A stretch of 64,000 nucleotides of DNA. It comes from Dyella ginsengisoli LA-4 (GTDB lineage Bacteria > Pseudomonadota > Gammaproteobacteria > Xanthomonadales > Rhodanobacteraceae). The notes below the pieces were generated by a model. That model was given only the letters and a program-made list of their open reading frames with translations. It was not told the DNA's origin and made no database searches. The translations under genes were made by a program, and so were the position numbers. Below are positions 1 through 8,950 of the stretch, piece by piece. Numbering within the stretch: the stretch's first letter is position 1; each line of letters opens with the position of its first letter. Location: contig NZ_AMSF01000056.1 of assembly GCF_000334915.1 (NCBI RefSeq), forward strand, positions 62,001 to 126,000. Reading direction: 5' to 3'.

Positions 1-1
1 C

Positions 2-1006
2 TTCGACTACATCCGCGCGCAGTTGCCCGGGTTCGACGTCACCGTCACCGACTACGGTGCCGGTGCGGTTACGCTGCATGCGGTGCGTGGTGCGCCGAAG
101 CGGCTGTTCAACGTGCACCTGGACACCGTGCCCGACTCGCCGCACTGGAGCGCCGACCCACACCGGCTGCGCATCACCGGTGATCGCGCGATCGGCCTGG
201 GCGCCTGCGACATCAAGGGCGCCGCGGCGGCGCTGCTCGCCGTGGCGAACGTCACCGACGGCCCGATGGCGATGCTGTTCTCCACCGACGAGGAGGCCAA
301 CGATGCGCGCTGCATCGCCGGCTTCCTGGGAACGAAGCACGACTACGACGCGATCATCGTGGCCGAGCCGACCAAGGGCGAAGCTGTGCTGGCGCACCGC
401 GGCATCCACTCGGTGCTGATGCGCTTTGCCGGCCATGCCGGCCACGCCTCGGGCGAGCAGAAGCCCAGCGACAGCGCGCTGCATCAGGCGGTGCGCTGGG
501 GCGATGCGGCGCTGGATTTCGCCGCGGCGCAGTCGCATGAACGTTTCGGCGGGTTGACCGGCCTGCGCTTCAACATCGGCCGCATCGACGGCGGCATCAA
601 GGCCAACATGATCGCGCCGACCACCGAGGTGCGCTTCGGCTTCCGTCCGCTGCCGACGATGGATCCGGACCGCATGCTGGAGACCCTGCGCACCCTGGTC
701 GAGCCGGCGCCCGCCGAGTTCACCGAGACGTTCCGCGGCGACTCGCTGCCGGCCGGCGACACCGCCACCGCCGAGGCTCGCCGGCTGGCCGCGCGCGACC
801 TCGCCGACGAACTGGATATCCCGGTCGGCAACGCGGTGGACTTCTGGACCGAGGCGGCGCTGTTCTCCGCCGCGGGCTATACCGCGTTCGTCTATGGCCC
901 CGGCGACATCGCCCAGGCGCACACCGCCGACGAGTGGGTGGCGCTCGACCAGCTGCAGCATTACGCCGCCACCATCCACGGGCTGGTCGCACGCGGCCAC
1001 GCGTGA
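2..1006 (+). CDS. argE': N-acetyl-L-citrulline deacetylase (M20 family), 5' end cut off
   Basis: Zinc-dependent M20 amidohydrolase that removes the acetyl group from the arginine intermediate in the cytosol. The frame is open from the first bases, so the true start lies upstream; a TTG at 23 is internal. Visible motifs are HLDTVPD (metal His and Asp), GACDIKG, the STDEEAND acidic pair and AGHAGHAS in the dimerisation region. By eye it matches the Xanthomonas enzyme that acts on acetylcitrulline rather than acetylornithine, including the ends NAVDFWTEA and [14 protein letters not shown]. It is followed 40 bp later by argB. The expected partner, an acetylornithine transcarbamylase (argF'), would lie just upstream and is not in the window. 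Acetylornithine deacetylase is the alternative substrate call. Confidence 0.9.
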   Translation, partial: FDYIRAQLPGFDVTVTDYGAGAVTLHAVRGAPKRLFNVHLDTVPDSPHWSADPHRLRITGDRAIGLGACDIKGAAAALLAVANVTDGPMAMLFSTDEEANDARCIAGFLGTKHDYDAIIVAEPTKGEAVLAHRGIHSVLMRFAGHAGHASGEQKPSDSALHQAVRWGDAALDFAAAQSHERFGGLTGLRFNIGRIDGGIKANMIAPTTEVRFGFRPLPTMDPDRMLETLRTLVEPAPAEFTETFRGDSLPAGDTATAEARRLAARDLADELDIPVGNAVDFWTEAALFSAAGYTAFVYGPGDIAQAHTADEWVALDQLQHYAATIHGLVARGHA

Positions 1007-1046
1007 GACGACAGCCACGTTCCCCGACCATTCCCCGATCGATGCC

Positions 1047-2363
1047 ATGACCAACGGTTCCCACACCCGCAAGACCATCGTTCGCCTGCTCTCGGCCATG
1101 GGCAGCGCGAAGGAGATCCAGCAGTACCTCAAGCGCTTTTCCCAGCTCGACGCCAGCCGCTTCGCGGTAGTGAAGGTGGGCGGCGCGGTGCTGCGCGACG
1201 AGCTCAATGACCTCACCTCCTCGCTGACCTTCCTGCAGCAGGTCGGCCTCACGCCAATCGTGCTGCACGGCGCCGGCCCGCAGCTGGACGAGGAGCTCGC
1301 CGCGGCCGGCATCGAGAAGCAGACGGTGAACGGCCTACGCGTGACCAGCCCGAAGGCGCTGGGCATCGTGCGCCGCGTGTTCCAGCAGCAGAACCTCAAG
1401 CTGGTCGAGGCGCTGCAGTCGATGGACACGCGCGCCACCTCGGTGCCCTCGGGCGTGTTCATGGCCAGCTTCCTGGACCGCGACACCTACGGCATGGTCG
1501 GCAAGGTCGACAGCATCAACCTGGCGCCGATCGAGGCCAGCCTGCGCGCGGGCTCGATCCCGGTGATCGCCAGCCTGGGCGAGACGGATGAAGGACAGTT
1601 CCTCAACATCAACGCCGACTTCGCCGCCAACGAGCTGGTGCGGGTGCTGCAGCCGTACAAGATCGTGTTCCTCACCGGCACCGGTGGGCTGCTCGACGAC
1701 CAGGGTCGGCTGATCGACTCGATCAACCTGTCCACCGAGTTCGATCACCTGATGGCGCAGCCGTGGATCAACGGCGGCATGCGAGTGAAGATCGAGCAGA
1801 TCGCCGACCTCCTGGACAAGCTGCCGCTGTCGTCCTCGGTGTCGATCACGCGGCCGTCCGAGCTGGCCAAGGAGCTGTTCACCCACAAGGGCTCCGGCAC
1901 CCTGGTCCGGCGCGGCGAGAAGGTGCTGACCTTCGACAGCTGGGCGGGCGTGGACCAGGCGCGGCTGCGCGAACTGATCGAGTCGAGCTTCGGCCGCAAG
2001 GTGGTGGACGACTACTTCGAGCGCACCGTGCCGTATCGCGTGTACGTGAGCGAGAACTACCGCGCGGCGATGATCCTCACCCTGGACGAAGGCCTGCCGT
2101 ACCTGGACAAGTTCGCCGTGCTTGACGACGCGCAGGGCGAGGGCCTGGGCCGCGCCGTGTGGCAGGTGGTGCGCGAGCAGCATCCGCAGCTGTTCTGGCG
2201 CTCGCGCCATGGCAATCCCGTCAATCCGTTCTACTACGCCGAGTCCGACGGCTGCTTCAAGCAGGAGCGCTGGAAGGTGTTCTGGTACGGGCTGGACGGC
2301 TTCGACACCATCGAGCGCTGCGTCGCCCACTGCGCCACCCGCCAGCCGACGCTGGTCGACTGA
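1047..2363 (+). CDS. argB: Bifunctional N-acetylglutamate kinase / N-acetylglutamate synthase
   Basis: 438 residues, much longer than a stand-alone acetylglutamate kinase (about 300). The N-terminal two thirds is an amino-acid kinase fold ([12 protein letters not shown] near residue 43, [26 protein letters not shown]), which phosphorylates or binds N-acetylglutamate. The last ~140 residues form a GNAT acetyltransferase domain ([12 protein letters not shown], then a degenerate acetyl-CoA loop around [12 protein letters not shown]). This fused architecture makes the first two committed steps of arginine synthesis in one protein and is typical of Xanthomonadales, where arginine feeds back on it. 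An upstream in-frame ATG at 894 would add 51 residues of argE shadow sequence; the ATG at 1047 starts where the family starts. argC begins 16 bp after the stop. Confidence 0.92.
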   Translation: MTNGSHTRKTIVRLLSAMGSAKEIQQYLKRFSQLDASRFAVVKVGGAVLRDELNDLTSSLTFLQQVGLTPIVLHGAGPQLDEELAAAGIEKQTVNGLRVTSPKALGIVRRVFQQQNLKLVEALQSMDTRATSVPSGVFMASFLDRDTYGMVGKVDSINLAPIEASLRAGSIPVIASLGETDEGQFLNINADFAANELVRVLQPYKIVFLTGTGGLLDDQGRLIDSINLSTEFDHLMAQPWINGGMRVKIEQIADLLDKLPLSSSVSITRPSELAKELFTHKGSGTLVRRGEKVLTFDSWAGVDQARLRELIESSFGRKVVDDYFERTVPYRVYVSENYRAAMILTLDEGLPYLDKFAVLDDAQGEGLGRAVWQVVREQHPQLFWRSRHGNPVNPFYYAESDGCFKQERWKVFWYGLDGFDTIERCVAHCATRQPTLVD

Positions 2364-2379
2364 CCTCACGGGAACCGTC

Positions 2380-3339
2380 ATGACTGTCTCACGCAAAACC
2401 CTCGGCATCGTCGGCGCCCGCGGCCATACCGGCGCGGAGCTGATCCGCTTGGTCGCCGCGCATCCGGCGCTGGAGCTGGTGTTCGTTTCCTCGCGCGAGC
2501 TGGACGGCCAGCGCGTGGCCGACCACGTGGACGGCTATACCGGCGAGCTGCGCTACGCCAGCCTCGATGCCGACGCCGTCGCGGCGCAGGGCGCGGACGT
2601 GGTGGTGCTGGCCCTGCCCAACGGCAAGGCGGCGCCCTATGTCGAGGCGATCGACAAGGCCAAGCCCGATACGCTGATCCTCGACCTGTCGGCCGACTAC
2701 CGTTTCGACAGCACGTGGTACTACGGCCTGCCGGAGCTCACCCGCGACAAATGGCGCGGCGAGAAGCGGATCAGCAACCCGGGCTGCTACGCCACCGCGA
2801 TCCAGCTCTCGATCGCGCCGCTGAAGGATCTGCTGGCCGCACCGCCGGTGTGTTTTGGCGTGTCCGGCTACTCCGGCGCCGGCACCACGCCCTCGGACAA
2901 GAACGACCCCGAGAAGCTGCGCGACAACCTGATGCCGTACTCGCTCACCGGCCACACCCACGAGAAGGAAGCCAGCCGCCACCTCGGCGTGCCGGTGGAG
3001 TTCATGCCGCACGTGGCGCCGCATTTCCGCGGCCTCACCGTCACCACCAACCTCTACCTCGCGCGCAAGATGACCCGCGATGAGGTCATGCAGCGCTTCC
3101 ACCACGCCTACGACGCCGAACCGCTGGTGCAGGTGCTCGACGAGGCGCCGTGGGTAAGCGCCATCGCCGGGAAGCACCACGTCGACATCGGCGGCTTCGC
3201 GCTCTCGGTCGACGGCAAGCGCGTGGTGGTGGTCGCCACGCTGGACAACCTGCTCAAGGGCGCCGCGACCCAGGCGCTGCAGAACATCAACCGGGCGATC
3301 GGCGTCGACGAGCTCACCGCCATCCCCGCCACCCCATGA
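2380..3339 (+). CDS. argC: N-acetyl-gamma-glutamyl-phosphate reductase
   Basis: 319 residues. NADPH-dependent reduction of N-acetylglutamyl phosphate to the semialdehyde, third step of arginine synthesis, in the cytosol. The start ATG at 2380 leads straight into the Rossmann motif [13 protein letters not shown]. The catalytic cysteine is in [10 protein letters not shown] (Cys136), and the substrate loop GVSGYSGAG follows. HVAPHFRGL and the C-terminal [11 protein letters not shown] segment are family hallmarks. The length is at the short end for the family (310-350), as in the Xanthomonas type. It follows argB by 16 bp and is separated from argH by a palindromic repeat, so argH may be expressed at a different level. 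Confidence 0.93.
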   Translation: MTVSRKTLGIVGARGHTGAELIRLVAAHPALELVFVSSRELDGQRVADHVDGYTGELRYASLDADAVAAQGADVVVLALPNGKAAPYVEAIDKAKPDTLILDLSADYRFDSTWYYGLPELTRDKWRGEKRISNPGCYATAIQLSIAPLKDLLAAPPVCFGVSGYSGAGTTPSDKNDPEKLRDNLMPYSLTGHTHEKEASRHLGVPVEFMPHVAPHFRGLTVTTNLYLARKMTRDEVMQRFHHAYDAEPLVQVLDEAPWVSAIAGKHHVDIGGFALSVDGKRVVVVATLDNLLKGAATQALQNINRAIGVDELTAIPATP

Positions 3340-3343
3340 CGAC

Positions 3344-3423
3344 GTAGGAGCCCGCTCGCGGGCGATGCCTTTGCTCCTGATCTCCATCAAAGCCAAAAGC
3401 ATCGCCCGCGAGCGGGCTCCTAC
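3344..3423 (+). repeat. REP-like palindrome between argC and argH
   Basis: A perfect 25-bp inverted repeat (arms 3344-3368 and 3399-3423) with a 30-base loop. The arm begins GTAGGAGCCCGCTCGCGG and ends GATGC. The same kind of arm, with CGCGCT in place of CCGCTC, occurs at 8826-8894. Such elements are scattered in Pseudomonas and Xanthomonadales genomes and are thought to be mobilised by RAYT transposases. Inside an operon it can act as an mRNA 3' stabiliser or attenuator between argC and argH. No T-tract follows. Confidence 0.85.
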
Positions 3424-3444
3424 AAATGGCCCAGGACATCAACG

Positions 3445-4740
3445 ATGACCCAACCCCTCTGGCAGAAATCCGGCATCCAGATCGACCAGCGCATCATGCA
3501 GTTCCTCGCCGGGGACGACGTGATCCTCGATCGCGAGTTCTTCCTGTACGACATCGCCGCCAGCAAGGCGCACGTCGAAGGCCTGCAGCACATCGGCGTG
3601 GTCAGCGCCGACGAGGCGACGGCGCTCAAGCGCGAGCTCGACGTGCTGGCGGAGGATTTCCGTTCCGGCGCCTTCGTGCTGGACGAGCGCTTCGAGGACT
3701 GCCACTCGGCGATCGAGGCGCGGCTCACCGAGCGGTTGGGCGATGCCGGTCGCCGCGTGCACACCGGGCGCAGCCGCAACGACCAGATCCTGGTCGCCAC
3801 GCGGTTGTGGCTGAAGGACCAGCTGGCCGAGCTGGAGGCGCACTGCCGCGCCGTGGCCGAGGTCTGCCTGGAGCGCGCCGCGAAGCCGGCCCTGCCGATG
3901 CCGGGCTACACCCACCTGCAGCGTGCCGTGGTCTCGTCCACCGCGATGTGGTTCGCTGGTTTCGCCGAGGGCTTCATCGACAACGCGCTGCGCGCCCGGC
4001 AGACCCACACGCTGATCGACGCCAATCCGCTGGGCACCGCCGCCGGCTACGGCGTCAACCTGCCGCTGGACCGCGCGCACACCACGCAGGCGCTGGGGTT
4101 CGCCCGCATGCAGGTCAGCCCGATCTACGCGCAGCTGTCGCGCGGCAAGTACGAGATGGCGGTGCTGGAGGCGATCGGCGCGGCGATGCTCGACGTACGC
4201 CGGCTGGCCTGGGACCTGTCGCTGTTCACCACCGCCGAATTCGGCTTCGTGCAGTTGCCGGCGCAGTACACCACCGGCAGCTCGATCATGCCGAACAAGC
4301 GCAATCCAGACGTGGTGGAACTGCTGCGGGCCAGCTACGCCAGCGTGGCGGCGGCGCGCACCGAGATCGAACAGCTGCTGTCGCTTCCCTCGGGCTACCA
4401 GCGCGACCTGCAGTTCTCCAAGGGCTCGATCTTCCACGGCGTGCGCCATGGCCTGATGGCGCTGGAGCTGGTGCCGGGCCTGCTGGCGCAGATGCAGTGG
4501 AACGAGGCGACCATGCGCGCGGCGATCGAGCCGGCGATGTATGCCACCGACGTGGCGATCGAGCAGGCCGCGGCCGGCGTGCCGTTCCGCGACGCCTACC
4601 GCGCCGCAGCCGAAACCGCCGCTTCGGCGGGCAAGGGACGCACGCCGGAGGGCAGCCTGGCTGCCCGTACTTCGCCCGGCGCCGGTGACCAGCTGAAGCT
4701 GGACGAGTTGCGCGCGCGGCTCGCCGCGCTCGGCCAGTGA
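3445..4740 (+). CDS. argH: Argininosuccinate lyase
   Basis: 431 residues, last enzyme of arginine synthesis: it splits argininosuccinate into arginine and fumarate. It belongs to the fumarase/aspartase superfamily. The signature [12 protein letters not shown] lies around residues 278-289, TGRSRNDQ near 110 (substrate binding), and PGYTHLQRA near 153 carries the catalytic His region. The start ATG at 3445 lies 22 bp after the REP-like element; an alternative frame that starts at 3426 is a shadow. The protein is somewhat shorter than the usual ~460 because the C-terminus is compact and Ala-rich. A cupin gene follows 12 bp downstream. Confidence 0.94.
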   Translation: MTQPLWQKSGIQIDQRIMQFLAGDDVILDREFFLYDIAASKAHVEGLQHIGVVSADEATALKRELDVLAEDFRSGAFVLDERFEDCHSAIEARLTERLGDAGRRVHTGRSRNDQILVATRLWLKDQLAELEAHCRAVAEVCLERAAKPALPMPGYTHLQRAVVSSTAMWFAGFAEGFIDNALRARQTHTLIDANPLGTAAGYGVNLPLDRAHTTQALGFARMQVSPIYAQLSRGKYEMAVLEAIGAAMLDVRRLAWDLSLFTTAEFGFVQLPAQYTTGSSIMPNKRNPDVVELLRASYASVAAARTEIEQLLSLPSGYQRDLQFSKGSIFHGVRHGLMALELVPGLLAQMQWNEATMRAAIEPAMYATDVAIEQAAAGVPFRDAYRAAAETAASAGKGRTPEGSLAARTSPGAGDQLKLDELRARLAALGQ

Positions 4741-4752
4741 GGTAACGCAGCC

Positions 4753-5100
4753 ATGACCGCCGTCAGCACCGCCAACGCAGCACATTACGTCTGGGGCCAG
4801 CAGTGCGACGGCTGGCATTTGCTGGCCGGCGACGACCTCAGCGTGATCGAGGAGCGCATGCCGCCCGGCACCCGCGAAGTGCGCCACCGGCACGTGCGTG
4901 CGCGCCAGTTCTTCTACGTGCTGGAAGGCCGCGCCTCGCTCGAACTGGACGGCATCGTGCGTTGCCTCGCCGCGGGGCAGGGCCTGCACGTTCCGCCCGG
5001 CGCCGCGCACCAGATGCGCAACGATTCCGGCGAGGAGCTGCGCTTCCTCGTGGTGTCCTCTCCCCGAAGCCACGGCGATCGCGAGGTGGTCGATGGCTGA
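4753..5100 (+). CDS. Small cupin-domain protein
   Basis: 115 residues forming a single Cupin_2-type beta barrel. The two short cupin motifs are visible: RHRHVRARQFFYVLEG (His-x-His plus the later Gly) and PPGAAHQMRN (second His). These His residues would bind a divalent metal. No substrate can be assigned. It sits 12 bp after argH, and its last 8 bases overlap the start of proB-1, which indicates translational coupling within the arginine-proline operon. It may be a small-molecule sensor or an isomerase; this is a guess from context only. Confidence 0.75.
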   Translation: MTAVSTANAAHYVWGQQCDGWHLLAGDDLSVIEERMPPGTREVRHRHVRARQFFYVLEGRASLELDGIVRCLAAGQGLHVPPGAAHQMRNDSGEELRFLVVSSPRSHGDREVVDG

Positions 5101-6223
5101 GCTGCCCGGTCAGCCGCTGCCCGCATGGCGACGCGCGGTGCTCAAGGTCGGCAGCAACCTGCTGGCGGCCGATGGCGGTGGGCTTACGCCCGACTACGCA
5201 CAGGCTCTGGCCGCATTCATCGCCGACAGCCAGGCGCAGGGCAGGGAAGTGGTGCTGGTGTCGTCCGGCGCGGTCGCGGCGGGTCGCGCCCTGCTGCGCG
5301 CGCGCGCCGTCCCGATGGGCGACCTGGCCGAACGCCAGGCGCTGGCCGCGCTCGGCCAGGCGCCGATGATCGCGCTGTGGCAATCGCTGTCGACCCGCGC
5401 CGTGGCACAGGTGCTGCTCACCCACGACGACCTGCGCAACCGTCGCCGCTACCTCAACGCCCGAACCACGCTGCGCCAGCTGCTGGCGATCGACGTGCTG
5501 CCGGTGATCAACGAGAACGACACCGTGGCGGTGGACGAGCTCAAGCTCGGCGACAACGACAACCTCGCTGCCATTGTCGCCGCGCTGGTGGATGCCGACC
5601 TGTTGCTGATCGCCTCGGACATCGACGCGCTGCACAGCGCCGATCCGCGTCGCGATCCGGACGCGCGACCGATTCCGCGCGTGGACGAGATCACCCCGGC
5701 GGTGCTGGCGATGGCCGGCGGCAGCGGCAGCACGGTCGGCACCGGCGGCATGCGCACCAAGCTGCAGGCGGCACAGAAGGCGGCGGCGGCCGGCATTGCC
5801 ACGGCGCTGTTCAACGGGCGTGATGCCGCCACCGTGCAGGCGCTGGGGCAGGGCGAGCTGCGCGGCACGCTGTTCATCGCCGGACAGAGCCGGATGCAGG
5901 CGCGCAAGTACTGGTTGCTGCACGCGCCCTGTGACGCCTCGTCGATCCAGGTCGATGCGGGTGCAGCCCGCGCGCTCGCCGCGGGACGCGCCTCGCTGCT
6001 TCCGGGAGGCGTGGTCGAGGCGCTGGGCGACTTCCATCGTGGCGACCTGGTGGAAGTGATCGATCCCGCCGGCCGCCTGGTGGCGCGTGGCCTGAGCCAG
6101 TACGGCGCGATGGACGTGCGCCGGCTTGCCGGCCGGCACAGTCGCGACATCGATGATCTGCTCGGCTACAGCTATGGCCCGGCGATCGTGCACCGGGACG
6201 ACCTTGCCCTGGTTACAGGTTGA
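5093..6223 (+). CDS. proB: Glutamate 5-kinase, copy 1
   Basis: 376 residues. Phosphorylates glutamate to gamma-glutamyl phosphate, the first step of proline synthesis. The amino-acid kinase domain (residues 1-260) shows [38 protein letters not shown] and GTGGMRTKL; the C-terminal ~100 residues are a PUA domain (DAGAARALAAGRASLLPGG). The start ATG at 5093 lies inside the end of the cupin gene; an upstream in-frame start at 4898 would only translate cupin DNA in the wrong frame. It has all the key residues and looks functional. A second, closely similar proB lies 125 bp downstream, which is unusual. Confidence 0.93.
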   Translation: MAELPGQPLPAWRRAVLKVGSNLLAADGGGLTPDYAQALAAFIADSQAQGREVVLVSSGAVAAGRALLRARAVPMGDLAERQALAALGQAPMIALWQSLSTRAVAQVLLTHDDLRNRRRYLNARTTLRQLLAIDVLPVINENDTVAVDELKLGDNDNLAAIVAALVDADLLLIASDIDALHSADPRRDPDARPIPRVDEITPAVLAMAGGSGSTVGTGGMRTKLQAAQKAAAAGIATALFNGRDAATVQALGQGELRGTLFIAGQSRMQARKYWLLHAPCDASSIQVDAGAARALAAGRASLLPGGVVEALGDFHRGDLVEVIDPAGRLVARGLSQYGAMDVRRLAGRHSRDIDDLLGYSYGPAIVHRDDLALVTG

Positions 6224-6230
6224 TGCGTTT

Positions 6231-6298
6231 GGACGTCCATACGGCTTTAATCGTGTCACGTGAATGGCGGATTTCCCCGCAAGGGGTTGAAATGCGGG
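6231..6298 (+). promoter_or_regulatory. Leader region of proB-2: GGACGTCC motif and small hairpin
   Basis: The 125-bp gap between the two proB copies holds a 15-base motif GGACGTCCATACGGC at 6231-6245 that recurs exactly at 10839-10853 upstream of ggt. It also holds a 6-bp hairpin with an 11-base loop (CCCGCA at 6276-6281 with TGCGGG at 6293-6298). The gap is the only one of its size inside the proline genes, so it is the likely site of a separate promoter or leader for proB-2. No clear -35/-10 pair stands out. Confidence 0.35.
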
Positions 6299-6348
6299 AG
6301 CCTGCCCAGATCCTCTAAGGGTTGTATCAAGTGGAGGATGTCGGGGAA

Positions 6349-7524
6349 ATGACGCTACTCAGGGCCTTTCGGCAGCAATCCGTGCCGCCGTGGCGGCGCG
6401 CCGTGCTCAAGGTCGGCAGCAGCCTGATCGCCGCCGATGGCGGTGGGCTCAGCACGCGCTATGCGCTCGGGCTGGCGCAGTTCATCGCGTCCTGTCACGC
6501 CAGTGGCCGCGAGATCGTGCTGGTCTCGTCCGGCGCGGTTGCCGCGGGGCGCGTGCTGCTGAAAGACCATTCCAGCGAGGACACCAGCAATGCGGCCAGG
6601 CAGGCGATGGCCGCGCTGGGCCAGACCCAGACGGTAGGCCTGTGGCAACGCCTGCTCGACATCCCGCTGGCGCAGGTGCTGCTGACCCATGACGACCTGC
6701 GCAACCGGCGACGCTACCTCAATGCCCGCGCCACGCTCGGCGAACTGCTGCAGCATCGCGTGATGCCGGTGGTCAACGAGAACGACACCGTGGCGGTGGA
6801 CGAACTCACCCTGGGCGACAACGACAACCTCGCCGCGATCATCGCCGCGCTGGTCGATGCGGACATGCTGCTGATCGCCACCGACATCGACGGCCTGTAC
6901 ACCGCCGACCCGCGCAGCAATCCGGACGCCGAGCCGGTCAACGAAGTGCCCGAGCTCACTCCCGAGATCATGGCGATGGCCGGTGCGGCCGGCAGCGCGG
7001 TGGGCACCGGCGGCATGCGCACCAAGCTGGAGGCGGCGGAGAAAGCCGGTGCGGCCGGCATCGAAACGATTCTTTTCAACGGCCGCGACAGCGAGGTGGT
7101 GAGCCTGCTCTCGCGCGACCTGCTGCATGGAACCCTGCTGCGCACCAAGGCCACCCGCCTGCAGGCGCGCAAGTACTGGCTGCGCCACGTGCCGGCGGTG
7201 CCTGGGCATATCGAGGTGGATGCCGGCGCGATGCGCGCGCTCAACGAGGAGGGCGCCTCGTTGCTGCCCAAGGGCATCCTTGCGGCCGACGGCGAGTTCC
7301 AGCGCGGCGACATGGTGGAGATCGTCGGTCCCGGCGAGAACGGTTCGCTGCAGTCCTTCGCCCGTGGCATCAGTCAGTACAGCGCCATGGAAATCAATCG
7401 CATCGCGCGCTGCCACACGCGCGAGATCAAGCCCCGGCTCGGCTACAGCTTCGGCGAGAACGTCGTGCATCGCGACGATCTCGCGCTGGTGCGCGAGCTG
7501 GACCTGACCACAGGAGATATCTGA
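6349..7524 (+). CDS. proB: Glutamate 5-kinase, copy 2
   Basis: 391 residues with the same order of motifs as copy 1: [47 protein letters not shown] and a C-terminal PUA domain ([19 protein letters not shown]). Long stretches of the kinase core are identical to copy 1, for example [16 protein letters not shown]. The ATG at 6349 is chosen because GGAGG lies 11 bases upstream; TTG 6322 and GTG 6331 are in-frame alternatives that would add at most nine residues. proA starts 2 bp after its stop, so this copy is in the classical proBA arrangement. ProB is normally feedback-inhibited by proline; two copies could differ in sensitivity. Confidence 0.93.
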   Translation: MTLLRAFRQQSVPPWRRAVLKVGSSLIAADGGGLSTRYALGLAQFIASCHASGREIVLVSSGAVAAGRVLLKDHSSEDTSNAARQAMAALGQTQTVGLWQRLLDIPLAQVLLTHDDLRNRRRYLNARATLGELLQHRVMPVVNENDTVAVDELTLGDNDNLAAIIAALVDADMLLIATDIDGLYTADPRSNPDAEPVNEVPELTPEIMAMAGAAGSAVGTGGMRTKLEAAEKAGAAGIETILFNGRDSEVVSLLSRDLLHGTLLRTKATRLQARKYWLRHVPAVPGHIEVDAGAMRALNEEGASLLPKGILAADGEFQRGDMVEIVGPGENGSLQSFARGISQYSAMEINRIARCHTREIKPRLGYSFGENVVHRDDLALVRELDLTTGDI

Positions 7525-7526
7525 GC

Positions 7527-8792
7527 ATGAGCAACATCCGAACCCGAGCCCTGGCCTGCCGCGACGCCGCTCCGGCGATCGCCATGCTGGACGCCGAGGC
7601 CCGCCGCGCGCTGCTGCGCGACATGGCCGCCGCGGTCGATGCGCATGCCGCGGCCATCCTCGACGCCAACGCGAAGGACATGGCCGGTGCCGCCGACAAG
7701 GGCGTGCAGGGCGCCATGCTCGATCGCCTCAAGCTGGACCCCGGCCGCGTCGCCGCCATCGCCAACGCGGTGCGCGAGGTGGCGGACCTGCCCGACGTGG
7801 TGGGGCAGGTCACCCGGCGCGAGACCCGGCCGAACGGCCTGGCGATCGAACGCGTGCGCATCCCGCTCGGCGTGGTGGCGATGATCTACGAGGCCCGCCC
7901 CAACGTGACCGCCGATGCCGCCGCGCTGTGCATGAAGGCCGGCAACGCGGTGATCCTGCGCGGCGGCTCCGAGGCGCTGCACTCCAACCTTGCCATCGCC
8001 GCCGCCCTGCACGAGGCGATGGACAGGCACGGGGTGCCGCGCGACGCGCTGACCATCATGGACGACCTGCGTCGCGAGGCGATGCTCGAGCTGCTGCAGC
8101 TGAGCGACATCGTCGACCTGGCGATCCCGCGCGGCGGCGAGGGGCTGATCCGCTTCGTCACCGAACACGCGCGCGTACCGGTGATCAAGCACTACAAGGG
8201 CGTGTGCCACCTGTACGTGGACCGCGAGGCGGACCCCGGCCTGGCGCTCGAGCTGCTGCTCGACGGCAAGACCACCCGCACCGGCGTGTGCAACGCGCTG
8301 GAAACCCTGCTGGTGCACAAGGACATCGCCGGCGAGTTCCTGCCGCGGGCGGCCGAGGCACTGCGCGCGAAGGGTGTGGAACTGCGAGGCGACGAGGCGA
8401 GCCGCGCCGTGGCCGGCGAGATGAAGGTGGCCACCGAGGACGACTACGCCGCCGAGTTCCTCGACCTGATCCTGGCGGTTCGCGTGGTCGACAGTCTCGA
8501 TGACGCGATCGCCCACATCCGCCGCTACGGCTCGGACCACACCGAGGTGATCGCCACGCGCAACGAGGCGACGGCCGCGAAGTTCGTCCACGCGCTGCGT
8601 TCGGCGGTGGTGATGGTCAATGCCTCCTCGCGCTTCTCCGACGGCGGCGAGCTGGGGCTGGGCGCGGAGATCGGCATCTCCACCACCCGACTGCACGCCT
8701 ACGGGCCGATGGGCGCCGAGTCGCTCACCATCGAGCGCTTCGTGGTGCATGGTGAGGGGCAGGTGCGGCATCCGGAGAGCCGCACCCGCTGA
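7527..8792 (+). CDS. proA: Gamma-glutamyl phosphate reductase
   Basis: 421 residues. NADPH-dependent reduction of gamma-glutamyl phosphate to glutamate 5-semialdehyde, second step of proline synthesis. It is an aldehyde-dehydrogenase-fold enzyme: the catalytic cysteine lies in [10 protein letters not shown] (Cys255), with [34 protein letters not shown] and [17 protein letters not shown] as family blocks. The start ATG at 7527 follows AGGAGATAT. The gene ends 34 bp before a REP-like palindrome and 108 bp before a strong terminator. It is complete and unremarkable. Confidence 0.95.
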   Translation: MSNIRTRALACRDAAPAIAMLDAEARRALLRDMAAAVDAHAAAILDANAKDMAGAADKGVQGAMLDRLKLDPGRVAAIANAVREVADLPDVVGQVTRRETRPNGLAIERVRIPLGVVAMIYEARPNVTADAAALCMKAGNAVILRGGSEALHSNLAIAAALHEAMDRHGVPRDALTIMDDLRREAMLELLQLSDIVDLAIPRGGEGLIRFVTEHARVPVIKHYKGVCHLYVDREADPGLALELLLDGKTTRTGVCNALETLLVHKDIAGEFLPRAAEALRAKGVELRGDEASRAVAGEMKVATEDDYAAEFLDLILAVRVVDSLDDAIAHIRRYGSDHTEVIATRNEATAAKFVHALRSAVVMVNASSRFSDGGELGLGAEIGISTTRLHAYGPMGAESLTIERFVVHGEGQVRHPESRTR

Positions 8793-8825
8793 TCGCATCC
8801 AGACACCCGCCGATCGCATCCAGGC

Positions 8826-8894
8826 AGGAGCGCGCTGGCGCGCGATGCTTTCCTCTGGTGCGTGACGACGAGCATCGCGCGCAAGCGCGCTCCT
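8826..8894 (+). repeat. REP-like palindrome after proA
   Basis: Imperfect inverted repeat: arms of 24 bases at 8826-8849 and 8871-8894 with one mismatch, and a 21-base loop. The arm reads AGGAGCGCGCTGGCGCGCG followed by ATGCT. It is the same family as the element at 3344-3423. It lies between the convergent genes proA and ggt. Confidence 0.8.
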
Positions 8895-8900
8895 ACAGAA

Positions 8901-8929
8901 AAGAAGGGCGCCCGACGGGCGCCCTTCTT
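8901..8929. terminator. Bidirectional Rho-independent terminator between proA and ggt
   Basis: A 13-bp perfect GC-rich stem (AAGAAGGGCGCCC paired with its complement) with a 3-base loop. It is A-rich on one flank and T-rich on the other, so it can end transcription from both strands. It lies between proA (+) and ggt (-), exactly where a shared terminator is expected. Confidence 0.88.
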
Positions 8930-8950
8930 GTTTCCGGTGACGGCGGCGGA

